From a virus, in IMG/VR virus record IMGVR_UViG_3300010885_001736, positions 1 through 34,314 of that record: 34,314 bases of DNA. One strand, 5' to 3'. The notes below the pieces were generated by a model, which was not told where the DNA came from, did not search any database, and was given only the letters and a program-made list of their open reading frames with translations. Made by a program: the position numbers and the translations under genes. Shown one piece after another: positions 5,586 through 11,089 of the stretch (position 1 is its first letter; the number at the start of each line of letters is the position of its first letter).

Positions 5586-5973
5586 TTTGCGTAATTCTTT
5601 TTTTTAATTCTGCCAATCTAGCCAATGCTTCTGATCTGATTCTGTCGCTTTCAATTTGTTCATGAATTGTTTTCTTACGCTCAATCAAAACTTCAGTTGG
5701 CGGTTTGACAGGAATCGATGGGCCTTGGTTGCACATATCCCGAAAAGCCAAAGCGCTGGGGGGAAAGTCTTTGTCAAGTTTGTCAAGCGCAAAATCTAAA
5801 CTTGGTTTGTATGTCAAGAATTTGCCTAAGCATCGTTTCCATGTTTCACGCACTAGCGTTGGGTCAACATCTTGCCAATGAGTGATAAACCGTGAACCGT
5901 AAATGGCGTTCATCATTCCAAAAATGTAATCAAAGCCTGAGTCGGCATCACAAAAGTCGTTTTCGTTCCACAT
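5572..5973 (-). CDS. Replication protein P-like helicase loader (candidate)
   Basis: A 133-residue protein with the plan of the lambda P group found next to phage initiators: an N-terminal helical region with MNAIYGSRFITHWQDVD, then VRETWKRCLGKFLTYKP, then FPPSALAFRDMCNQG. P-type proteins bring the host DnaB helicase to the phage origin. It lies directly downstream of the initiator gene with a 26-bp overlap, the lambda O-P order. The C-terminal 45 residues are charged coiled coil. It is shorter than lambda P, and the family call rests on pattern and position. Confidence 0.6.
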   Translation of the reverse strand: MWNENDFCDADSGFDYIFGMMNAIYGSRFITHWQDVDPTLVRETWKRCLGKFLTYKPSLDFALDKLDKDFPPSALAFRDMCNQGPSIPVKPPTEVLIERKKTIHEQIESDRIRSEALARLAELKKRITQNDAP

Positions 5974-6661
5974 TTTCAGCCTCCAAAATTACAGTCTCAG
6001 GTTTAGCCCAAAATGGCGTTTGAGGGATTGATTTGCCCCTGGTCAATTCAGCCATGACGTTTTGACGTTCCTCCGAACGGGTCAATTTTTCTTTAACCCA
6101 AGCAGCTTTAAATGTTTGCCAATTCCTTACAACAATTTCATTCAATGCTTCCTCCAGCGTCCAGCCAGCTAACTTTGCTTGTCCAACAATGGCATCCATT
6201 ACCCGTTCAGTAATTTGCGCTCGCCTGGCCTTTCTTTGTTTAACAAAAGAATTCCAAACTTCAAGAGAAACGCCTTCAGGCGGTTTTGCCTCTTTCTTTG
6301 TCTCTTTCTCTTTCTCTCCCTCTGTCTCTCTCTCTGTCTCTGGGATAGCAACTTGATAGCTATCTGCTAGCATATCACTAGCAACAACAAAAAAACCGTT
6401 TGAAATCAACGGTTGTAATCCTTGTTGGTAATCTTTTTCTGAAATATGCAGCCTGAACACTAGCTCATCTAATGAGCCATCAAAGACACCGTCTTTTGAT
6501 TCACTTGCTAGCAACCAAAGCATTGGTGCAAGCGCCTTGCTAGCAATTGGCAAGCGCATAAATGATCTGTCGTTTAACAAATCACGATGAAGTTTTATCC
6601 AAGGGGGGCAGCGATCTTTGTAATGTTGAAAGACGCCCCAATTTTTGGGCTTTAAAAGCAT
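5948..6661 (-). CDS. Phage replication initiator (O-like)
   Basis: The start at 6661 has GAGGAA upstream, giving 237 residues. The N-terminal domain (WGVFQHYKDRCPPWIKLHRD, then SFMRLPIASKALAPMLWLLA and an ELVFRLHISEKDY stretch) looks like the winged-helix DNA-binding half of phage initiators. A very charged Glu/Lys/Thr linker (about residues 108-128) precedes a C-terminal domain (LEVWNSFVKQRKARRAQ...) that would contact the helicase loader or DnaB. This layout, with the origin-like repeats inside the gene and the loader gene behind it, matches lambda O. It is the second gene of the early leftward unit, after the Cro-like gene. Confidence 0.75.
   Translation of the reverse strand: MLLKPKNWGVFQHYKDRCPPWIKLHRDLLNDRSFMRLPIASKALAPMLWLLASESKDGVFDGSLDELVFRLHISEKDYQQGLQPLISNGFFVVASDMLADSYQVAIPETERETEGEKEKETKKEAKPPEGVSLEVWNSFVKQRKARRAQITERVMDAIVGQAKLAGWTLEEALNEIVVRNWQTFKAAWVKEKLTRSEERQNVMAELTRGKSIPQTPFWAKPETVILEAENVERKRLL
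6293..6546. other. Candidate replication origin inside the initiator gene
   Basis: Two exact palindromes TTGCTAGCAA lie at 6505-6514 and 6537-6546, with related copies TGCTAGCA at 6365-6372 and ACTAGCAA at 6377-6384. Next to them a roughly 55-base strand-asymmetric tract (about 6293-6345) is nearly pure pyrimidine on the plus strand. Lambda ori has the same plan: iterons and a purine-biased tract within gene O. The repeats also encode plausible initiator residues, so function is not proven. Confidence 0.45.
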
Positions 6662-6766
6662 AATTTTTCCTCGCACAGTCCTCCACTAAAAGAAACAATC
6701 GGCAGGCGGGGAGGCTCGCTTTTCGATGGGGAGATCAAGCCCTATCTAGCCGTGTTTCAAAATATC

Positions 6767-6925
6767 TTAACCGATAAACCAATCAGGCCGCAACGCTTTT
6801 AACTGCCACACCCTAGCCTGGGGAACTTTGTCACCCCATTGGCTTATCGCTGCCCTGGTTATCCCCAGCAGCTGTGCCAGGTCTTTGGCAGAACCAGCGT
6901 TTTTTATAGCTTGCAATTTATCCAT
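6767..6925 (-). CDS. Cro-like helix-turn-helix repressor
   Basis: A 52-residue gene beginning at the ATG at 6925. Residues 13-33 (AKDLAQLLGITRAAISQWGD) form a clear helix-turn-helix with the Cro/CI hallmark 'AxLLGITxxAISQW', followed by KVPQARVWQLKAL, as in small Cro proteins of the P22 type. The protein would bind the 14-bp operators at 6935, 6974, 7010 and 8187. Its ATG falls where the leftward transcript should begin, so translation is probably leaderless, as for lambda cI from PRM. It opens the early leftward unit and so would control its own expression. No second, CI-like repressor was found. Confidence 0.85.
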   Translation of the reverse strand: MDKLQAIKNAGSAKDLAQLLGITRAAISQWGDKVPQARVWQLKALRPDWFIG

Positions 6926-6931
6926 ATTTGC

Positions 6932-6960
6932 ATATTAAGCCAACTTACTCAAACAGTCAA
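6932..6960 (-). promoter_or_regulatory. Leftward early promoter (PL-like)
   Basis: On the minus strand TTGACT (6960-6955), a 17-bp spacer and TAATAT (6937-6932). The -10 is overlapped by an operator. Only six bases separate the -10 from the ATG of the Cro-like gene, so the start of transcription is predicted at that A. It would drive the repressor, replication and ninB-rusA genes. Confidence 0.82.
6935..6948. promoter_or_regulatory. Operator 1 (at PL)
   Basis: TTAAGCCAACTTAC, matching the two-fold symmetric consensus TTAAGC-NN-GCTTAA in 12 of 14 positions counting the free centre. It covers part of the PL -10, so a bound repressor would block leftward transcription and make the Cro-like gene self-regulating. 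Confidence 0.7.
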
Positions 6961-6973
6961 TTACCCGACAAAT

Positions 6974-6987
6974 TTAAGTGGGCTTTA
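6974..6987. promoter_or_regulatory. Operator 2 (between the promoters)
   Basis: TTAAGTGGGCTTTA, a 12 of 14 match to the same consensus. It lies between the two -35 boxes, 39 bp from operator 1 and 36 bp from operator 3 (start to start), a spacing that would allow cooperative binding or bridging on one side of the helix. Confidence 0.6.
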
Positions 6988-6997
6988 CAAATACCAT

Positions 6998-7026
6998 TTG
7001 ACACGATAGTTAAGCTGGCTTAATAT
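6998..7026 (+). promoter_or_regulatory. Rightward early promoter (PR-like)
   Basis: TTGACA (6998-7003), 17-bp spacer, TAATAT (7021-7026). The predicted start is A7033, the first base of ATG CCC TGA. It drives the rightward unit beginning with the LPD29 gene at 7072, whose AAGGAG lies at 7058-7063. Confidence 0.85.
7010..7023. promoter_or_regulatory. Operator 3 (at PR)
   Basis: TTAAGCTGGCTTAA, a perfect inverted repeat with a two-base centre. It runs from the spacer into the PR -10, the mirror image of operator 1 on PL. It is the most symmetric copy and probably the strongest site. Confidence 0.78.
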
Positions 7027-7035
7027 TCACCCATG

Positions 7036-7051
7036 CCCTGACGTTTCGGGG
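7036..7051 (+). promoter_or_regulatory. 5'-terminal mRNA hairpin of the rightward unit
   Basis: CCCTGA, loop CGTT, TCGGGG (one G-U pair) starts three bases from the predicted mRNA 5' end and is repeated with a different loop at 8213. The stem is conserved and the loop is not, which supports an RNA function such as protection of the 5' end. It contains the CCC TGA of the two-codon frame. Confidence 0.6.
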
Positions 7052-7071
7052 TCTTTTAAGGAGAAATCAAA

Positions 7072-7617
7072 ATGGCTAATCAATATCTTTCTTGCGCTGA
7101 AACTGCAAAATTAGTTCGTGCTGCTCTCAGAGAATCTTTCCCTGGCGTAAAGTTTTCTGTTCGCTCTAGCGTGTACAGCGGAGGCGCTTCAATTACCGTT
7201 GGTTACGTCAACGGCCCAACATCAGAAGCTGTCAAAAACGTTGTGGCAATGTTCGAGGGCGCTTACTTTGACGGGATGACCGATTACCAGGGTTACAACT
7301 ACAACAGCCTGGACGGTGTTGAAACCAGCTTCGGTGCTAACTACATTTTCGTCAATCGTGAAATGACCTTGGACGTCATGCAAGCAGCTGTGCAAGAGGC
7401 TTGCCAATACTACGGTTTGCAAGTGCCAGCTGTCAAAGACGGTTACCGTGGCGCTTACATTGCGGACTTCATGGATTACAACAACGAAAGACGCATTATG
7501 GATCGTGTCGCTGCTACCAGTTTCTGTGAGACACAACCCAGCCCCACCTTGGCCCGTGTCGCTTTCTTAGGCGATGACGGTTACGGCTTCAATTCTGTTG
7601 GACGCCTGGCAGCTTAA
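7072..7617 (+). CDS. LPD29-domain protein
   Basis: A 181-residue first product of the rightward early unit. Residues 3-75 (QYLSCAETAKLVRAALRESF, then FSVRSSVYSGGASITVGYV and GAYFDGMTDYQGY) match the large polyvalent protein-associated domain 29, seen both alone and in giant multi-domain phage and plasmid proteins; its biochemical role is not known. The C-terminal half (about 95-181) is less conserved, with Tyr/Asn-rich segments and a GDDGYGFNS motif. The first position after PR suggests an early host-takeover role, which is inference. Confidence 0.75.
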   Translation: MANQYLSCAETAKLVRAALRESFPGVKFSVRSSVYSGGASITVGYVNGPTSEAVKNVVAMFEGAYFDGMTDYQGYNYNSLDGVETSFGANYIFVNREMTLDVMQAAVQEACQYYGLQVPAVKDGYRGAYIADFMDYNNERRIMDRVAATSFCETQPSPTLARVAFLGDDGYGFNSVGRLAA

Positions 7618-7623
7618 ATCAAC

Positions 7624-7637
7624 GGGGCGCAAGCCCC
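7624..7637 (+). promoter_or_regulatory. Hairpin with GCAA tetraloop before a ribosome site
   Basis: GGGGC-GCAA-GCCCC, a perfect 5-bp stem with a GNRA loop, ends four bases before AAGGAA and lies between the LPD29 gene and the gene at 7653. There is no T-tract, so it is more likely an RNA processing or stability element than a terminator. Confidence 0.6.
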
Positions 7638-7652
7638 TCTAAGGAAAACAAA

Positions 7653-7856
7653 ATGATCATTTCTCAAATTTCTAGCGAAAACGCCACATTTATTAATGTT
7701 TTGCATGGCATCACCGCCCTGGTCACCAAAGTAACAAAAGGTTATGCGGTCACTTTGATTGACACAGATGCAAAAAAAATTGTTGCTACCAAAATTTACC
7801 CGCTAACCATGTTTGACCAGGCAGTCGCCTACGCCAAAAAAATCGCCAACGTTTAA
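7653..7856 (+). CDS. 67-residue hypothetical protein
   Basis: Preceded by AAGGAA. The product is a mixed beta/alpha small protein (MIISQISSENATFINVLHG, then KGYAVTLIDTDAKKIVATK, then FDQAVAYAKKIA). The alternating hydrophobic strands followed by one helix are compatible with a compact domain. No family recognised. It lies between two other unknown small early genes. Confidence 0.68.
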   Translation: MIISQISSENATFINVLHGITALVTKVTKGYAVTLIDTDAKKIVATKIYPLTMFDQAVAYAKKIANV

Positions 7857-7865
7857 GGACACATC

Positions 7866-8177
7866 ATGCAAATTACAAAATCCCCATTTGGCTGGAAAGC
7901 TGTGACCCTGGCAGCGCTGGACGATGAAACCCGAATTGCCATTGCAACAATGAAACGCAGCAGCGGCCTGATCACCACAACGGTGACGGGCAGTCGCAAA
8001 GAGGGTGAAATGTATTACTTCACCGTCACAAAAGATTATCAAATGACCTGGGCCGTGACTGGCGGCAGAGCCACAGAAAAGGCCATCACCATGCAACACC
8101 AGGCAGTCATTGCGCAAATTGACAAAATAATTGCTGAAACTGTTGCTTTTTACGCAAATTTAAGGGAATTCACCTAG
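7866..8177 (+). CDS. 103-residue hypothetical protein
   Basis: Starts at an ATG after AAGGACAC. The N-terminal 75 residues look like a beta-sheet domain (WKAVTLAALDDETRIAIAT, then LITTTVTGSRKEGEMYYFTV), and the C-terminus is a helix (VIAQIDKIIAETVAFYANL). No family recognised. It is the last gene before the duplicated promoter at 8198. Confidence 0.68.
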   Translation: MQITKSPFGWKAVTLAALDDETRIAIATMKRSSGLITTTVTGSRKEGEMYYFTVTKDYQMTWAVTGGRATEKAITMQHQAVIAQIDKIIAETVAFYANLREFT

Positions 8178-8203
8178 TTGATTTGGTTAAGCTGGCTTAT
8201 AAT
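8178..8203 (+). promoter_or_regulatory. Second operator-controlled rightward promoter
   Basis: A consensus TATAAT (8198-8203) inside sequence nearly identical to PR. The -35 is poor: TTGATT at 8178 gives only a 14-bp spacer, and the 17-bp position reads TAGTTG. The predicted start A8210 again opens ATG CCC TGA. It would transcribe the small genes from 8248 onward, probably less strongly than PR. Confidence 0.62.
8187..8200. promoter_or_regulatory. Operator 4 (on the second rightward promoter)
   Basis: TTAAGCTGGCTTAT, one base different from operator 3 and placed in the same way against the -10. It puts the internal promoter under the same repressor as PL and PR. Confidence 0.68.
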
Positions 8204-8212
8204 TCAACCATG

Positions 8213-8229
8213 CCCTGAACTTCTCGGGG
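8213..8229 (+). promoter_or_regulatory. 5'-terminal hairpin, second copy
   Basis: CCCTGA, loop ACTTC, TCGGGG: the same stem as at 7036-7051 with a different loop, at the same distance from the predicted mRNA start. It is followed by TTTAGGAAATC and the ATG at 8248. Confidence 0.58.
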
Positions 8230-8247
8230 TCTATTTAGGAAATCAAA

Positions 8248-8508
8248 ATGACAAACGCAACACAAATCAATCGCAACGTTTCAATGTATGGCTTTGCAGA
8301 TATTGACGCTTACATTGAATCAGTCAAAGAATCCATCACTTACCAATTAACTGGCGGCAACATGGTTGTGGCTGGCCTTATGTCTGACGCTCAAGAGTTG
8401 ATGACATTGGACACAGATCGTGCCAGACAAACTCTGAACATTGCCAAAATCATTCTGTTCATGATTGCAGATGGTGAATTAGTTGGCACACAGCCCTCAC
8501 GCATTTAA
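8248..8508 (+). CDS. 86-residue hypothetical protein
   Basis: First gene after the second rightward promoter, with TAGGAA upstream. Mostly helical product: YGFADIDAYIESVKESI, then NMVVAGLMSDAQELM, then ARQTLNIAKIILFMIADG. The last stretch is hydrophobic but short for a membrane helix. No family recognised. Confidence 0.7.
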   Translation: MTNATQINRNVSMYGFADIDAYIESVKESITYQLTGGNMVVAGLMSDAQELMTLDTDRARQTLNIAKIILFMIADGELVGTQPSRI

Positions 8509-8518
8509 GGGGCTGCAC

Positions 8519-8701
8519 ATGAACCGCAAAACAGTTTTCACCCAGGGCAACATCACCATTGTTCGTGTCCAAGATTACGGGTTTCGTTGCAACACGCTTT
8601 CATCCAGCTGGGAATTATTTGTTGATGGCAAGTTTCGCTGGACTTTTTCCAGACTGAAAGACGCAAAAAGAACCATCACTCAGAACTTGATTCCAAATTA
8701 A
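8519..8701 (+). CDS. 60-residue hypothetical protein
   Basis: The ATG at 8519 follows TAAGGGG. The product is basic and beta-rich (KTVFTQGNITIVRVQDYGF, then WELFVDGKFRWTFSRLKDA). Its ribosome site sits in the loop of a possible hairpin, CAGCCC (8491-8496) with GGGCTG (8510-8515), that also contains the stop codon of the upstream gene. Translation of the upstream gene would melt this hairpin, so the two genes may be translationally coupled. Function unknown. Confidence 0.68.
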   Translation: MNRKTVFTQGNITIVRVQDYGFRCNTLSSSWELFVDGKFRWTFSRLKDAKRTITQNLIPN

Positions 8702-8707
8702 CTAACC

Positions 8708-8721
8708 AGGGCTTCGGCCCT
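8708..8721 (+). promoter_or_regulatory. Hairpin with UUCG tetraloop before a ribosome site
   Basis: AGGGC-TTCG-GCCCT, a perfect 5-bp stem closed as C(UUCG)G, the most stable RNA tetraloop class, followed three bases on by AAGGAAA and the ATG at 8735. No T-tract follows, so a terminator is unlikely. It parallels the GCAA hairpin at 7624. Confidence 0.6.
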
Positions 8722-8734
8722 CTAAGGAAACACC

Positions 8735-8827
8735 ATGAAACAAAAAATTATCACCACTTTAATTCAATGTGCCTTGGCTATCGTCATCTTTGGCGGTTGG
8801 GGTGTGATGTTGGCTTGGAGGGGTTAA
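8735..8827 (+). CDS. 30-residue single-pass membrane peptide
   Basis: An ATG at 8735 after AAGGAAA opens a 31-codon frame ending TAA at 8827, two bases before the next gene. The product has a Lys-containing start (MKQKIITT) followed by a hydrophobic helix (LIQCALAIVIFGGWGVMLAW) and Arg-Gly. It resembles in size and type the 29-residue peptide at 4571-4660. Function unknown; the clear ribosome site supports translation. Confidence 0.7.
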   Translation: MKQKIITTLIQCALAIVIFGGWGVMLAWRG

Positions 8828-8829
8828 GC

Positions 8830-9045
8830 ATGAACGAACCAGCATTTCCACAAGTTGACCCAATTGCAAATCAATTTAATAAAGATTTTGGAAAAGACAG
8901 AGGCATGACATTGCGTGACTACTTTGCGGCTAAAGCTATGCAAGCATTTGAATCAAGAAAAGACCTTGATGATATTGCCGCAATTAACAAAGCAAATAGA
9001 TGTTATCGAATTGCAGACGCAATGATGGAAGCAAGAAAAGCATGA
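8830..9045 (+). CDS. 71-residue phage protein with 'MTLRDYFAAKAMQA' motif
   Basis: Start at 8830, two bases after the preceding stop. The product ends with the widespread phage pattern GMTLRDYFAAKAMQAF, then a helix, then CYRIADAMMEARKA. Such short proteins occur in early or recombination regions of many phages of Gram-negative hosts, but I know no function. The stop forms an ATGA overlap with the next gene. Confidence 0.75.
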   Translation: MNEPAFPQVDPIANQFNKDFGKDRGMTLRDYFAAKAMQAFESRKDLDDIAAINKANRCYRIADAMMEARKA

Positions 9046-9227
9046 TTGAACACATTAAAGACTATTGGCGTATGCCATCAGCCAAAGAGTTAGCGGCTAA
9101 AGAGTTGGAACAAGCCCAACGAAAACTGTTAGACGCTCTCAGCGCACAGGAATATGCCAAGCGCATGGCTGACTATCATTCAGACCGAATCAAACGCCTC
9201 ACGGCTTATTTAAAGGACGAATCATGA
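9042..9227 (+). CDS. 61-residue coiled-coil protein
   Basis: The start at 9042 is fixed by an ATGA overlap. After MIEHIKDYWRMPSAKELAA the protein is one long charged helix (ELEQAQRKLLDALSAQEYAK, then RMADYHSDRIKRL), probably a dimeric coiled coil. Small proteins of this form commonly precede recombination genes in phages. No enzymatic motif. Confidence 0.73.
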   Translation: MIEHIKDYWRMPSAKELAAKELEQAQRKLLDALSAQEYAKRMADYHSDRIKRLTAYLKDES

Positions 9228-9418
9228 ACGCAGATTACATCATCACGCAAGTGGCCCAGCAAGCAGCCACGATCTACGAAAACCAAGACCCACGGGATCG
9301 CCTGGCTTTTCAAGTCGGAATGCTGCAAGGCAAAATCCGCAACCTTTGCTATTTGATCAACGTCACTTCAGATCAACTCAAACAAATCCAATTAGAACTC
9401 ACAAAGGAACAAGCATGA
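9224..9418 (+). CDS. 64-residue helical protein upstream of the annealing protein
   Basis: ATGA overlaps at both ends place it firmly in the recombination block. The product (MNADYIITQVAQQAATIYEN, then FQVGMLQGKIRNLCYLINV) is helical with a C-terminal coiled-coil segment. It is not similar to a known family in my reading. Coupling to the ERF gene suggests joint expression. Confidence 0.72.
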   Translation: MNADYIITQVAQQAATIYENQDPRDRLAFQVGMLQGKIRNLCYLINVTSDQLKQIQLELTKEQA

Positions 9419-9972
9419 AAAACCTAGCCACAGCATTGGTCAAAGCACAAAAGGCCTTTGGGCCAGCTTTAAAGACCTCTACAAACCCGCATTTTCGCTC
9501 ACGCTATGCAGACCTATCCGCTTGCGTTGAGGCCGTTATAGACGCTTTAAACGACAACGGCATTGCCCTCATTCAGAAGAACTATGACTGCGCCAACGGT
9601 GTGATGATCGAAACCATGTTCATCCACGAATCTGGCGAAATGTTGGAATGCGGCATTCTCCATGTGCCAGCCAACAAACAAGATGCCCAGGGTTACGGCA
9701 GCGCTTTGACGTATGCCAGGCGTTACAGCTTGATGGCCGCTTGCGGTATTGCACCAGAGGACGATGACGGGAATGTCGCCAGTCGTAAAACAGTTATTGA
9801 AAAGACAGTCAATGAAAGCGCCCTGGTAGATCACTTGGCAGCTATTGAGGCATCTACTGACCAGGAAAGTCTGAAAGCAGCTTACAAGGCCGCCTATGCA
9901 GCTTGCAATGGTGATGCAGACTGGCAGAAGAAAGTTATTGCAGCCAAAGACAAAGTAAAGGCCAAACTATGA
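9415..9972 (+). CDS. erf: ERF-family single-strand annealing protein
   Basis: A 185-residue recombinase that anneals complementary single strands, the partner of the exonuclease encoded further on. The ERF signature is visible: LVKAQKAFGPALKTSTNPHF, RSRYADLSACVEAVIDALN, then GYGSALTYARRYSLMAACGI and an acidic EDDDGN. The P22 Erf protein is the founding member and circularises P22 DNA after infection. The C-terminal 45 residues are a helical tail. Start at 9415 in ATGA overlap. It can act with the NinB-like mediator. Confidence 0.92.
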   Translation: MKNLATALVKAQKAFGPALKTSTNPHFRSRYADLSACVEAVIDALNDNGIALIQKNYDCANGVMIETMFIHESGEMLECGILHVPANKQDAQGYGSALTYARRYSLMAACGIAPEDDDGNVASRKTVIEKTVNESALVDHLAAIEASTDQESLKAAYKAAYAACNGDADWQKKVIAAKDKVKAKL

Positions 9973-10235
9973 ACACGCCAGCTTGCCCCAAAGGGTTGAT
10001 TGAATTTGAATGCGAACTGGAGGGCGTTGACTTGGTGTGTTTCTTGGAATACACGCCTTTTGAAAGTGGCTCACTTGATGAACGTGGCTTACCTAATGAG
10101 CCTGACGTTCAAGAAAGTATGGAACTGGTCAACGCTTACGTCAAAAATACTGATGTAGATATTGCCCATTTACTGCTGCAATATTTAGTCGATCACATTA
10201 CCGAAACAGCACTTGAGGACTTTAAAAATGATTGA
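9969..10235 (+). CDS. 88-residue acidic hypothetical protein
   Basis: ATGA overlap with erf and an 8-bp overlap with the exonuclease gene. The product is acidic (FECELEGVDLVCFLEYTPFE, then ending ETALEDFKND) and probably mixed alpha/beta. No family recognised. Lying between the annealing protein and its exonuclease suggests an accessory role in recombination, but nothing in the sequence proves it. Confidence 0.7.
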   Translation: MNTPACPKGLIEFECELEGVDLVCFLEYTPFESGSLDERGLPNEPDVQESMELVNAYVKNTDVDIAHLLLQYLVDHITETALEDFKND

Positions 10236-10854
10236 AATGATGGAACAAGGGACAGACGCCTGGTTTGAGGCCCGTATTGGTAAGGTCACGGCCTCCCGTG
10301 TGGCTGACGTTATCGCCAAGACCAAAACGGGTTATTCAACCAGTCGGGACAATTACATGGCGCAGCTGGTGTGCGAACGCCTGACCAAACAAAAAGCAGA
10401 GGGATTTACCAACGCTGCCATGCAACACGGCACAGAGACAGAACCGCTTGCCAGGCTGTCTTATGAAGTCGCTCAGAACGTTTTAGTCGATGAAGTGGGG
10501 TTTGTGCCTCACCCATCAATTGAAATGGCTGGTGCGTCCCCTGACGGTCTTGTGGGCGATGATGGGCTGCTGGAAATCAAATGCCCCAACACGGCCACGC
10601 ACATTGAGACTTTGCTCAGTCAAACTGTGCCAGGCAAATACAACACCCAGATGCAATTCCAGATGGCTTGCACAGGGCGTAAGTGGTGCGATTTTGTCAG
10701 CTTTGACAATCGCCTACCCCACGAACTTCAATTGTTTGTGAAACGTGTCCCACGGGATGACGTTTTCATCAAACAAATAGAAGCCGAAATTGTCCAATTC
10801 TTAGCCGAACTGGATGACAAAATCACCAAACTCATGAAAGTCAAGAATGTCTAA
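10228..10854 (+). CDS. YqaJ-family (lambda exonuclease-like) recombination exonuclease
   Basis: A 208-residue nuclease that would resect double-strand ends to expose 3' strands for the ERF protein. The PD-(D/E)XK core is clear: ARIGKVTASRVADVI near the N-terminus, MQHGTETEPLAR at 65-76, then ASPDGLVGDDGLLEIKCPN with Asp106, Glu116 and Lys118 as catalytic residues, followed by MQFQMACTG. The start at 10228 gives MIEMMEQGTDAWFEAR, the typical beginning ('QGTxxWxxAR'). It overlaps the next gene by 8 bp. Confidence 0.93.
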   Translation: MIEMMEQGTDAWFEARIGKVTASRVADVIAKTKTGYSTSRDNYMAQLVCERLTKQKAEGFTNAAMQHGTETEPLARLSYEVAQNVLVDEVGFVPHPSIEMAGASPDGLVGDDGLLEIKCPNTATHIETLLSQTVPGKYNTQMQFQMACTGRKWCDFVSFDNRLPHELQLFVKRVPRDDVFIKQIEAEIVQFLAELDDKITKLMKVKNV

Positions 10855-11083
10855 ACTGTACGAAATCACCGTTGTTTCTGGAAAATACAAAAACAAAGAT
10901 GGTGTGGAAAAGTCCCGCTATCAAACCATTGGCTCTGTAATCGAAACAAAAAACGGCCCAATGTTGAAGTTGGACAATATCCCCTTAATGGATGGCGGCT
11001 GGAACGGCTGGGCCTATCTGAACACACCCAAACCCAAAGACGAATACCAGGGTTTGCCAAAGGACGATGACATGGATTTTTGA
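10847..11083 (+). CDS. Small SSB-like single-stranded DNA-binding protein (candidate)
   Basis: A 78-residue protein: LYEITVVSGKYKNKDGVEKS, a strand pattern RYQTIGSVIETKNGPMLKL, a GWAYLNTP segment, and the acidic C-terminal tip DDDMDF. The tip closely mimics the DDDIPF tail by which bacterial SSB recruits its partners. With an ERF protein and an exonuclease directly upstream, a small OB-fold SSB is the natural reading. It is shorter than bacterial SSB, so the fold assignment needs a structure prediction. Confidence 0.72.
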   Translation: MSKLYEITVVSGKYKNKDGVEKSRYQTIGSVIETKNGPMLKLDNIPLMDGGWNGWAYLNTPKPKDEYQGLPKDDDMDF

Positions 11084-11089
11084 GTTTAC

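Noticed and set aside
7222-7536. Leftward frame opposite the LPD29 gene
   Set aside because: Antisense shadow with no ribosome site, inside a well-supported rightward gene with recognised domain.
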